The translations under genes were made by a program, and so were the position numbers. This document shows positions 16,898-23,558 of a stretch of DNA of 56,193 nt, piece by piece. Where the stretch lies: contig DBLZ01000061.1 in NCBI GenBank assembly GCA_002297545.1, positions 1 to 56,193 on the forward strand. The letters are read 5' to 3'. The notes under the pieces were generated by a model. It was not told the DNA's origin. It was given only the letters and a program-made list of their open reading frames with translations, and made no database searches. The stretch's first letter is position 1, and each line of letters starts with the position of its first letter. The DNA is from Prevotellaceae bacterium UBA711. Its GTDB lineage: Bacteria > Bacteroidota > Bacteroidia > Bacteroidales > Bacteroidaceae.

Positions 16898-16918
16898 AGT
16901 ATGTCTGTATGAAACGGG

Positions 16919-18064
16919 TTAGTGTGAATGTGAGTGACCCGGGATGGCTGTGGAGATGCCCGCCAGTTTCACCTGGTATGCCCCTCGGGTGACCACACGG
17001 TCTCCCGTGCCGAGGCCGTGGAGGATTTCCACGCGGGTGCCGTCGTTGCGTCCCGTTGTCACCTCCTGCTTCCTGTAGATGTCGTCGGCAATGTGCAGGT
17101 ACACGAACATCAGTCCCTGTTCCTCTGTCAGTGCGGACACGGGCACGGAGAGCACCTCTTCCTTGGGAGCCGAGAGCAGGTACACCTCGGCAAAGGCTCC
17201 CGGTACGAGGTCGCCGACGTTGTCGAACTCGAAGGTCACGGGGATGTACGATGCCCCTCCGGTGGCCGTCTTACCGTAGGACAGGAGCCGTCCGTGGAGT
17301 TCTTCCAGGCTGTAGACACGGTTATCGTATGCTGTGCGGAAGTTGGCCGTCTGTATGTCGCGCAACAGGCGGAAGCCGCTTTCCGGCACATCGGCCCGCA
17401 ATTGCAGGCGCCGGTTCTGCGCCACCACCGCTATGGTCTGCCCTACGGAGACGTACTCGCCCTGTGCCACAGGCAGGCTCTTGATGTATCCCGAGACGGG
17501 TGCTGCAATGCCTACGCCTTTTGCGGTGAGGCGTCCGGCCTGTCCTTCGTAGGCCTCCTTGGCCGTTTCATACTGCAGGCGTCTGCGCTCGAACTCCTTC
17601 TCGGAGATTATCTTGTCTGCCACCAGCCGTTCGGCCCGGTGGAAGTCGCTTTCGGCCGTCTCGAAGGCCAGCCTGGCCTTTTGCACGGGGTCGCCTTCCT
17701 GCAGGTTGCGTGCCGAGACGTATGCTACGGTTTCGCCCCTGTCCAGGGCCGAGCCTTCGGTTATCGATGCATCGGCAAAGCGTATCACTCCCGACGAGGT
17801 GGCCACTATGGCCTGTTCCTCGCCCTGCAAAGCCATAATCTGTCCGCTTGCGCGCATGACGGAGCGGAACGGGGCAGGCCGCACGGTGTCGGTCTCCAGC
17901 CCGGCCGCCTCGGCCTGTTCGTGGGTGAAGTGTATTTCGCCCGCATGGACTTGGGCTTCGTTTCCCGTGTGGCTTTCCGTTGGGGCGGTGGTGTCGTTGT
18001 GGTCGTGATTGTGGCACCCCGTCAGGAGCAGGGCGGCCATGGTTGTTGCAATTGCTCTTCTCAT
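16919..18064 (-). CDS. RND efflux periplasmic adaptor lipoprotein
   Basis: About 381 residues. MRRAIATTMAALLLTGC ends in a good lipobox (Cys17). The mature protein starts HNHDHND and ends HSHSH, both likely metal-binding tails. In order, there is a beta-barrel/lipoyl half (ASGQIMALQGEEQAIVATSS), a helical hairpin (about 130-185; ESDFHRAERLVADKIISEKE), the second lipoyl half (IAAPVSGYIKSLPVAQGEYV) and a membrane-proximal domain, as expected for a CusB/CzcB-like adaptor. It is the first gene of the efflux operon. A longer frame to 18106 exists, but the lipobox fixes the start at 18064. The -7 box at 18181-18188 would give a leader of about 110 nt. No dedicated metal-responsive regulator gene is next to it. 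Confidence 0.9.
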   Translation of the reverse strand: MRRAIATTMAALLLTGCHNHDHNDTTAPTESHTGNEAQVHAGEIHFTHEQAEAAGLETDTVRPAPFRSVMRASGQIMALQGEEQAIVATSSGVIRFADASITEGSALDRGETVAYVSARNLQEGDPVQKARLAFETAESDFHRAERLVADKIISEKEFERRRLQYETAKEAYEGQAGRLTAKGVGIAAPVSGYIKSLPVAQGEYVSVGQTIAVVAQNRRLQLRADVPESGFRLLRDIQTANFRTAYDNRVYSLEELHGRLLSYGKTATGGASYIPVTFEFDNVGDLVPGAFAEVYLLSAPKEEVLSVPVSALTEEQGLMFVYLHIADDIYRKQEVTTGRNDGTRVEILHGLGTGDRVVTRGAYQVKLAGISTAIPGHSHSH

Positions 18065-18180
18065 GTTGGCGATGATTGTGGATTTATGCCTGTCTGTCCG
18101 TTTCAACGGACGCTATGTGCAGACAGGCAAGTATATATATAAATAAGGTGTAGTTCTTCATCTTTGTGTGATTTGCGGAG

Positions 18181-18188
18181 CAAAGATA
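18181..18188 (-). promoter_or_regulatory. -7 box TATCTTTG of the efflux operon
   Basis: An exact TAnnTTTG match on the minus strand, 116 nt before the adaptor start. A TTG element at the usual distance is not clear. The 22-bp AACCGGTT array begins about 110 nt further upstream. Confidence 0.55.
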
Positions 18189-18294
18189 GGAAGAATATGT
18201 TGCAAGTTGATTGCAAATGTGCTCTCTCCACGTGTGCGGTGGGGCGCAGAGTCGTATGGTGTGTGCCCACTGGCCGTGTGCCGTGCGTCGCAAC

Positions 18295-18368
18295 AACCGG
18301 TTCTTTTTGCTGCAACAACCGGTTCTTCCGCCCGTGACAACCGGTTTATCCGGCCGCGACAACCGGTT
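18295..18368. repeat. Array of four AACCGGTT palindromes at exact 22-bp period (locus 1)
   Basis: AACCGGTT occurs at 18295, 18317, 18339 and 18361. The 14-nt spacers are related to those of a second array at 37848-37899: CTTCCGCCCGTGAC here compares with CTTCCGACTGCGAA there. The array lies between the HU terminator and the efflux promoter. It is not a CRISPR: units are too short and no cas genes are near. Confidence 0.85.
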
Positions 18369-18433
18369 TATTCATATCCCGCCTCATGCCCGGCGAGGGC
18401 GTGTGTCGTGCGGAGTGGCCGCACATAACGAAA

Positions 18434-18463
18434 GAGCGGACACCCCATGTGGGATGTCCGCTC
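18434..18463 (-). terminator. Hairpin terminator of the HU gene
   Basis: A 13-bp stem (18434-18446 with 18451-18463) and 4-nt loop lie 24 nt past the stop codon. One position is a G-U pair only in minus-strand RNA, which supports this direction; the tail is TTTCG. Confidence 0.75.
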
Positions 18464-18486
18464 CTGTCTCTCGGTCGAGAAGGGTT

Positions 18487-18783
18487 TTAGTCCTTCTTGA
18501 GCTCGGTCACCTCGGCCACTCTGCTCTGGAATTCGGGGCAGGGCTTAAATGCGGGAATATAGTGCTCGGGCACTATGATTGTCTCCTGCTTGGTGATGTT
18601 GCGGGCTGTCTTGGCGGCACGCTTCTTCAGATTGAATGTACCGAAACCACGCAGGAAAACGTTTTCGCCGCTGGCCATGGTGTCCTTGATGATGTTCATG
18701 AGTGCCTCCACGGTCACCAATGCTGTGGGCTGGTCAACGCCGGTCTCGCGTGAGATGGCACGTACAAGTTCCTGTTTCGTCAT
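18487..18783 (-). CDS. HU-family DNA-binding protein
   Basis: The 98-residue protein shows the whole HU/IHF fold: MTKQELVRAISRETGVDQPT, the dimerisation helices, GENVFLRGFGTFNLKKRAAKTARN (strand-turn-strand and the base of the arm) and the arm and C-terminal helix ending AVEVTELKKD-like residues. It would bend and compact DNA as a dimer. Compared with classical HU the arm (TKQETIIVPEHYIPAFKP) is of normal length, with Pro residues at intercalation positions. It is monocistronic, with its own strong promoter and a good terminator. Bacteroidota genomes usually carry several HU paralogues, so no specific symbol is given. Confidence 0.93.
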   Translation of the reverse strand: MTKQELVRAISRETGVDQPTALVTVEALMNIIKDTMASGENVFLRGFGTFNLKKRAAKTARNITKQETIIVPEHYIPAFKPCPEFQSRVAEVTELKKD

Positions 18784-18857
18784 AATGTGATGTGCTTATT
18801 TGTATGGTTTGATGTCTTGTAATGCATTTATAGTTTGGTCATTACCCAAAAGCTGTG

Positions 18858-18888
18858 CAAAGGTACGAAGAAACGCGGTAATGCGCAA
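18858..18888 (-). promoter_or_regulatory. Promoter of the HU gene
   Basis: Minus-strand TTG (18888-18886), 20-nt spacer, TACCTTTG (18865-18858). It is a textbook Bacteroidota promoter, about 75 nt before the start codon. The TTG lies inside the 37-bp element shared with the galactosidase promoter. Confidence 0.8.
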
Positions 18889-18907
18889 GCAAAAGCGCGT
18901 TTTAATT
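18871..18907 (-). promoter_or_regulatory. 37-bp element with AAACGCG...CGCGTTT inverted repeat (HU copy)
   Basis: A perfect 7-bp inverted repeat with an 18-nt spacer covers the -33 region. It matches the element at 22012-22048 at 31 of 37 positions. This looks like an operator or a conserved promoter module. Confidence 0.6.
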
Positions 18908-18939
18908 CCTATAATCATGTAGGAACGTGGCCTATAGGG

Positions 18940-19095
18940 TCATTCTTCTTCGGTTATTGCCTCGTAGACCTGGATGGCCCGACGCTTTAGCTCGTAGCGG
19001 TAATAGACGTAGTCCATTCCTGCATATAGGTACACCAATAGGACGAAGGCCAGCCAGCCGGCGATGTACGGGTGTGTGGAAATAAGTTCGATCAT
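18940..19095 (-). CDS. Small single-pass membrane protein, 51 residues
   Basis: A short gene running from ATG at 19095 to TGA at 18940. The product begins MIELISTHPYIAGWLAFVLL, continues with VYLYAGMDYVYYRYELKRRA and ends IQVYEAITEEE. One hydrophobic helix (about residues 10-26) is followed by a positive, Tyr-rich stretch and an acidic tail, as in real small membrane proteins. It starts 21 nt after the stop of the alpha-galactosidase gene on the same strand, so it is probably co-transcribed with it. No family is recognised; a role in the membrane, perhaps unrelated to the galactosidase, is inferred only from the helix. Confidence 0.6.
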   Translation of the reverse strand: MIELISTHPYIAGWLAFVLLVYLYAGMDYVYYRYELKRRAIQVYEAITEEE

Positions 19096-19116
19096 TGTGA
19101 GAATGTGTTGATATGG

Positions 19117-21927
19117 TTAGAACATGACCTTGCGGCTGGTGGCCTGGGCACCACATGTCACGCTGACGGCATAGATACCGCGGGGGGCGGACACAATGGT
19201 GGTGATCTCCTCGGCGTCGCTGGTGCATGATGCCACTACGCGGCCGCTCATGTCGCTGACGAGTATGCGTTTCTCCATGCCCTTGGTGCCGGGACAGGTG
19301 ACGATGACCTTGCTGTCATCGGCCTTCACGTCAAAGCCCTTGTCGGACAGGGGAGAGTCGATGCCGGTGGTGCCGTTGTCCAGTGACAGACGGAATACCT
19401 GGGTGGCGTGGCTCTTGACTGCTGTGGTGAGGCTGCCCTGGGCGTCCGGCATGGCTGCCTGTGCCCATACGTCGCGGCAGGTGTAGGTCTTGGTTGGATC
19501 GAGGCCGGGTACCTTGCTGAAGTCGATGGTGAAGTTGCGGCGTGTGTCGCCCAGGTTCACTGCGGCAACGGCTATGTCACCGTTCTCCAGATCCTTGGCG
19601 TACAGTTGTATGTTGTTCTCCTCCAGTATGAAGTCGGCCTGCTGGCCCATGCGGTCCTGGTTCAGGGCTATCATCTCCTTGTTGGTGAGGATGGCGATGT
19701 CCTCGTCGGAGAGTGCGCGGCGCGGGTCGAAGGACAGTGCCATGGGAGATGACCACATGCACCAGAGGGCAAACTGCGTGCGGTACTCGTCCATGGTCAT
19801 GCCGGGGCCGGTCTGGCAAAGGTCACTGCTGGACTTGCCGGTGCCGTGGAGGCCTGTGCAGAGCATGTCGGCATCGTTGAAACGGTTGACACCCTGCCAT
19901 GTAGAGAGGTTTTTCATGGCCTCGATACTTTGTACCACGCCAACGCCGGGGCTGCGTGCTATCCAGCAGTCGCGGACGTCATAGCTGATGCGCCAGCAGC
20001 TGCCACCTACTTCGGCACCCCACTTCCAGGGTTCGCGCGGACCCCATTCGCAGATGTAGAGCATGATGTTGCGGCCGCTGTTCTTCAGGGCGTCACCAAA
20101 TGCCTTGTAGCGGGTTTTGGCGCTCTCCACGTCTTCCGGTGCGTGGCAGTAGTCGCACTTCACTACGTCCACACCCCATTCTGCATACTGGTTGGCATCG
20201 ATCACCTCGTAGCCGTAGGTGCCGAATGCACCGGCACAGGTCTTGCCGGCGGCGTCGGTATAGATACCGAACTTCATGCCGTTGCTGTGTACATAGTCGG
20301 CCACGGGCTTGAGGCCGTTGGGGAAGCGTGTGGGGTTGGGCAGGGGCTTGCCGTCGGCGGCACGGCTGTCGGCCTGCCAGCGGTCGTCCATCATGATATG
20401 ATTCCATCCACAGTCAAAGAGGCCCTTGTTCAGGAAGAGCTGGGTGGCCTGCTTTACGATGTCCTCGGAGATCTCGGCCTCTACGGAGTTCCATGACAGC
20501 CAGCCCATGAAGGGAACGGGGTGCTGGAGATTGGAGGATACGGTGAGGGTGATGGTGTCCTTGGTGGTCTCGCCGTCGATTGTGGTGTGAGCCACGTAGT
20601 GGTAGACGCCTTCCGTCTTGATGATACCCTCGACGAGACGGCGTTCGGCATTCCATGTGAGTCCTTCGGGAAGGTTGTCTACGGTTATCTCGGCCTCGGA
20701 GCTGGACGGGCGTACCTTATGCATGAAGCGTACGTTGGGTTGTGAGAACACTGTCACAGGGCTGGCCAGCTGGCTGGAGATCTCCTGGGCAGATACGATG
20801 ACGGGACGTGTGGAGTTTTGCTCCTTGTACTCGAAGTATGCTCCGGCCCAGTCCACGTGGTCGTAGGCGTTGCCGCCCACGCCGTTTTCCGCTTCCAGAT
20901 AAAGATACTTCCATCCTTCCAGTTCGATGTCGATGAGGGGAGTGGTCTTGTCCTTGGCAGTGATGGTGCCTTCAGAGGCGATGTATGTGTCCCCCTTCTC
21001 GTCTTTCAGCATGACACGGTATGTGCAGTTGGCGTTGCTGGTATTGCTGCCTGCACCGGAAATTACCTCGTCATCTATGCCGACACGTGCGACGAAGCGT
21101 GTCACGCTGCCGTTGAGCTTGACGATGATCTGGCTGGGTGAGTGCGTACCCACGCCGCTGAGGTAGGTGGTGTCCTTGAGTATGATGGAGTTGCCGTCGA
21201 TACTCTTGTTGGCCTTGATGGTGCCCCATCCGCAAGTGGCCTTGCCTATTTCCAGGGAACTGAGCGGGATGTTCTCCATACCTTCCTCGGCCTCGGGTAT
21301 GTCCACAGTCTTGGAACCGTCGCGGTACATGTCGCTCTCCAGCAGGGTGGCCGGCTTATTGCCGCTGTAGCGGAACACGGCATTGGCCCAGGAGACGTGG
21401 TCGGCCCAGGTCTTGCCTGCGGGGTCGAGGTTGAGCACCAGGTAGTCGCATCCCGTCAGGTCTATGTCCACGGGCACGGTGAAGCCATCCGTGCGTCTGA
21501 TGGTGCCCTGCATGACCACCTTCTCAACGTGGTTGGTGTACGTAGAGATAGTATAGGATACGATGCCGTGTTCGGCCAGGTTCTCGGCGGCGTCATCGAT
21601 ACCCAGACGTGAGGTGAAGCGTGTGGCTCCGTTCACGGCCACTACGGCCTTGGAGGGTGCATGTGTGCCTACGCCGCTGGTGTATGTGGTGTCTCTGAGC
21701 ACGATGGGTCTGCCGTAGGTGCTGAGGTTGGCGCGGGCCTTGGTGCGGCCGTTGTCATCGAAGCAGGTTATCTTGGTCAGATCAAGGGTGCTGAATTGGC
21801 ATACGTCGTTTCCCTGTGGAGGGTTGACGGTGATGTCTGAGGACTGTGCCGACAGGAGAGCCGGGCTCAAGGTGAGAAGCATTACGGCCAATGGGCGGCA
21901 TGTCTTGCGGAAAAGTTTGTTTGTCAT
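19117..21927 (-). CDS. Secreted GH27 alpha-galactosidase with two NPCBM domains
   Basis: About 936 residues. A signal peptide (MTNKLFRKTCRPLAVMLLTL...LLSA) is followed by two NPCBM-like carbohydrate-binding domains (about 35-170 and 200-340, each with a SGVGTHxPS block), an Ig-like region (about 350-440), and a GH27 catalytic barrel from about 445 (PFMGWLSWNSVEAEISE). The expected nucleophile Asp is in VVKCDYCHAPE (about residue 587), and the acid/base Asp in RFNDADMLCTG (about 684). A beta-sandwich domain follows. The C-terminus (LVSDMSGRVV...GIYAVSV...RKVMF) resembles the sorting tails of type IX-secreted Bacteroidota proteins, though I see no secretion genes here. It would release terminal alpha-galactose from glycans or galactomannan. 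The start at 21927 is set by the signal peptide. Confidence 0.9.
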   Translation of the reverse strand: MTNKLFRKTCRPLAVMLLTLSPALLSAQSSDITVNPPQGNDVCQFSTLDLTKITCFDDNGRTKARANLSTYGRPIVLRDTTYTSGVGTHAPSKAVVAVNGATRFTSRLGIDDAAENLAEHGIVSYTISTYTNHVEKVVMQGTIRRTDGFTVPVDIDLTGCDYLVLNLDPAGKTWADHVSWANAVFRYSGNKPATLLESDMYRDGSKTVDIPEAEEGMENIPLSSLEIGKATCGWGTIKANKSIDGNSIILKDTTYLSGVGTHSPSQIIVKLNGSVTRFVARVGIDDEVISGAGSNTSNANCTYRVMLKDEKGDTYIASEGTITAKDKTTPLIDIELEGWKYLYLEAENGVGGNAYDHVDWAGAYFEYKEQNSTRPVIVSAQEISSQLASPVTVFSQPNVRFMHKVRPSSSEAEITVDNLPEGLTWNAERRLVEGIIKTEGVYHYVAHTTIDGETTKDTITLTVSSNLQHPVPFMGWLSWNSVEAEISEDIVKQATQLFLNKGLFDCGWNHIMMDDRWQADSRAADGKPLPNPTRFPNGLKPVADYVHSNGMKFGIYTDAAGKTCAGAFGTYGYEVIDANQYAEWGVDVVKCDYCHAPEDVESAKTRYKAFGDALKNSGRNIMLYICEWGPREPWKWGAEVGGSCWRISYDVRDCWIARSPGVGVVQSIEAMKNLSTWQGVNRFNDADMLCTGLHGTGKSSSDLCQTGPGMTMDEYRTQFALWCMWSSPMALSFDPRRALSDEDIAILTNKEMIALNQDRMGQQADFILEENNIQLYAKDLENGDIAVAAVNLGDTRRNFTIDFSKVPGLDPTKTYTCRDVWAQAAMPDAQGSLTTAVKSHATQVFRLSLDNGTTGIDSPLSDKGFDVKADDSKVIVTCPGTKGMEKRILVSDMSGRVVASCTSDAEEITTIVSAPRGIYAVSVTCGAQATSRKVMF

Positions 21928-21998
21928 AGTTAGGTTATGTATGATGTATGGACTCGCGCAGCGGTCATTAGTGTGCCTTGCCGGGCAGTTATCGGGCG

Positions 21999-22029
21999 TA
22001 AAGATACAAATAAACGCGCTAATGCACAA
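21999..22029 (-). promoter_or_regulatory. Promoter of the alpha-galactosidase gene
   Basis: Minus-strand TTG (22029-22027), 20-nt spacer, TATCTTTA (22006-21999), one mismatch from TAnnTTTG. Spacing is identical to the HU promoter. Confidence 0.7.
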
Positions 22030-22048
22030 GCAATAACGCGTCTTTATT
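22012..22048 (-). promoter_or_regulatory. 37-bp element with AAACGCG...CGCGTCT inverted repeat (galactosidase copy)
   Basis: Matches the HU-promoter element (18871-18907) at 31 of 37 positions and at the same distance from the -7 box. Arms are 6 of 7 complementary with an 18-nt spacer. Confidence 0.6.
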
Positions 22049-22087
22049 GGTGTGTCGGCACGTAAAAGTGTCCTTATGTCGCTTCTG

Positions 22088-23374
22088 TCAGTCAGTGAGG
22101 CATGCCTCGAGCTTCCTTCTCAGGTCATCGGTGTCCATGTGTATGCCTATGAAGACGATCTTCTGCATGCGGTCGCCGTAGACCTCGTCCCAGTCGGCTT
22201 GCAGACGTGCGTCGCGCGCCAGGATGGGACGCAACTCGTCTTCGGGCATGGTGGCGTACCATTGGCCGGCCTGGTTCAGGGTGACCTGACGTCCGGCCTG
22301 TTCAAACAGGTAGCACATGTGTTCCTCTCCCTTGAAGTAGCACATGCCCTTGGCACGTACCACACTCTTGGGCCACTGACGTGCCACGAAGTGGTCAAAG
22401 AGTCCCAGATTCATGGGCCGGCGGCTGTAGAACACCCATGTGCCGATGCCGTACTCGTCGCCATGGGGATGCTCGGCATCATGATGGTGGCCACAGCAGC
22501 AGTGGCCGTCCTCGTGATGGTGATGTTCGCCGCAGTGGGGGCACACCTCTTCCTCGTCCTCATCATGGTGGTGATGGTGGTGGAGGTGCTCCTCATCGTC
22601 GTGGTGATGATGGTGGTGATGGTGTTCCTCGTTGGGCTTCTCTATTTCCTCTATCCACTTGGCCGATGTGGCTACTGCCTCGAAGTCGAAGAGGCCGGTA
22701 TTCAGCAGCATGTCCAAGTCTACGTCACCATAGTTGCAGGGGATGATGGTGGCATGGGGCTGTATGGTGTGGAGAATGGTACGTATGCGTCCCAGTTCCT
22801 CGGCGGTGACTTCGTCGGCCTTGTTCAGCAGGATGATGTTGCAGAACTCTATCTGCTGTATGACCAGGTTGGCGATGTCCTCTTCGGCCAAGGTGTTGCC
22901 CGTGAGGTCCAAGCCGCAGCCGAACTCGTCCTTCAGGCGGAGGGCATCCACCACGGAGCAGATGCAGTCCAGTGTGGGCGTGTGGGTGATGGGTGTGGGC
23001 TGAGGAGAGTTCATGTCCAAAGACTGGCGGTAGGCACAGATTGTCTGTGCTATTGGTGCCGGTTCGCATATACCCGATGCCTCGATGACGATATAGTCAA
23101 AGCGGTCGCTCTCCATGATGTCCCGCAATTGCATGACGAGATCCATCTTCAGCGAGCAGCAGATGCAGCCGTTCTGCAGTGCCACCAGCGAGTCGTCCTG
23201 CTGGTCCACTATGCCTCCCTTCTGTATGAGGTCGGCATCGATGTTGACCTCGCCGATGTCGTTCACTATGACGGCAAAGCGTATGCCTTTCTTGTTGTTG
23301 AGGATGCGGTTCAGCAGCGTCGTCTTGCCGCTGCCCAGGTAACCGGTAATGAGTAGTACCTTGGTCTGTTTCAT
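22088..23374 (-). CDS. COG0523 (CobW-type) metal-chaperone GTPase with His-rich insert
   Basis: About 428 residues. Walker A is GYLGSGKT (residues 11-18), the metal-site motif is CICC (Cys70, Cys72, Cys73), the G-domain NKADEV block follows, and a C-terminal CobW domain is present (GIGTWVFYSRRPMNLGLFDH). A linker at about 245-298 is extremely rich in His, Asp, Glu and Cys (runs of eight and six His; CPHCGEHHHHEDGHCCCGHHHD), which should bind several metal ions, probably zinc. Such GTPases deliver metals to client proteins. It is the last gene of a three-gene operon, starting 1 nt after the DUF4250 stop codon. The start at 23374 fits the Walker-A distance. No Zur-type site was recognised. Confidence 0.92.
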   Translation of the reverse strand: MKQTKVLLITGYLGSGKTTLLNRILNNKKGIRFAVIVNDIGEVNIDADLIQKGGIVDQQDDSLVALQNGCICCSLKMDLVMQLRDIMESDRFDYIVIEASGICEPAPIAQTICAYRQSLDMNSPQPTPITHTPTLDCICSVVDALRLKDEFGCGLDLTGNTLAEEDIANLVIQQIEFCNIILLNKADEVTAEELGRIRTILHTIQPHATIIPCNYGDVDLDMLLNTGLFDFEAVATSAKWIEEIEKPNEEHHHHHHHHDDEEHLHHHHHHDEDEEEVCPHCGEHHHHEDGHCCCGHHHDAEHPHGDEYGIGTWVFYSRRPMNLGLFDHFVARQWPKSVVRAKGMCYFKGEEHMCYLFEQAGRQVTLNQAGQWYATMPEDELRPILARDARLQADWDEVYGDRMQKIVFIGIHMDTDDLRRKLEACLTD

Positions 23375-23375
23375 G

Positions 23376-23558
23376 TTACCAGAACTTGTTATTGTTGGGG
23401 TCATATTCCATCCCTATGCTGCCCAACGTCGTTGTCAATACTTCCTTCTCTATGTTCATATCCTCGCACAGGGAGTCCAGGGTGGGGTAGTAGTCGCGGA
23501 GCTTCATGTTGATGAGGCTCATGAGCATGAACGGGTCGCGTGGAAGGTCGTCCATCAT
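23376..23558 (-). CDS. DUF4250 domain protein
   Basis: A 60-residue protein, MMDDLPRDPFMLMSLINMKL followed by RDYYPTLDSLCEDMNIEKEV and ending NKFW, matching DUF4250 along its whole length. It is predicted to be a small helical cytosolic protein; function unknown. It overlaps the DUF1846 gene by 4 nt (ATGA; a second ATG follows directly) and is 1 nt from the COG0523 gene, so all three should be translated together. Confidence 0.85.
   Translation of the reverse strand: MMDDLPRDPFMLMSLINMKLRDYYPTLDSLCEDMNIEKEVLTTTLGSIGMEYDPNNNKFW

Noticed and set aside
15290..16912. 540-codon open frame on the plus strand opposite the RND pump gene
   Set aside because: Antisense shadow of a full-length, conserved pump; no recognisable motifs and extreme His/Val/Arg bias.
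18295..18368. Possible CRISPR array
   Set aside because: The repeated unit is only about 8 bp plus related spacers of 14 nt, the spacers are not unique, and there are no cas genes.
22052..23356. 434-codon open frame on the plus strand opposite the COG0523 gene
   Set aside because: The hydrophobic Val/Met-rich stretch comes from reading the complementary strand of the His-rich insert; the real GTPase motifs are on the minus strand.
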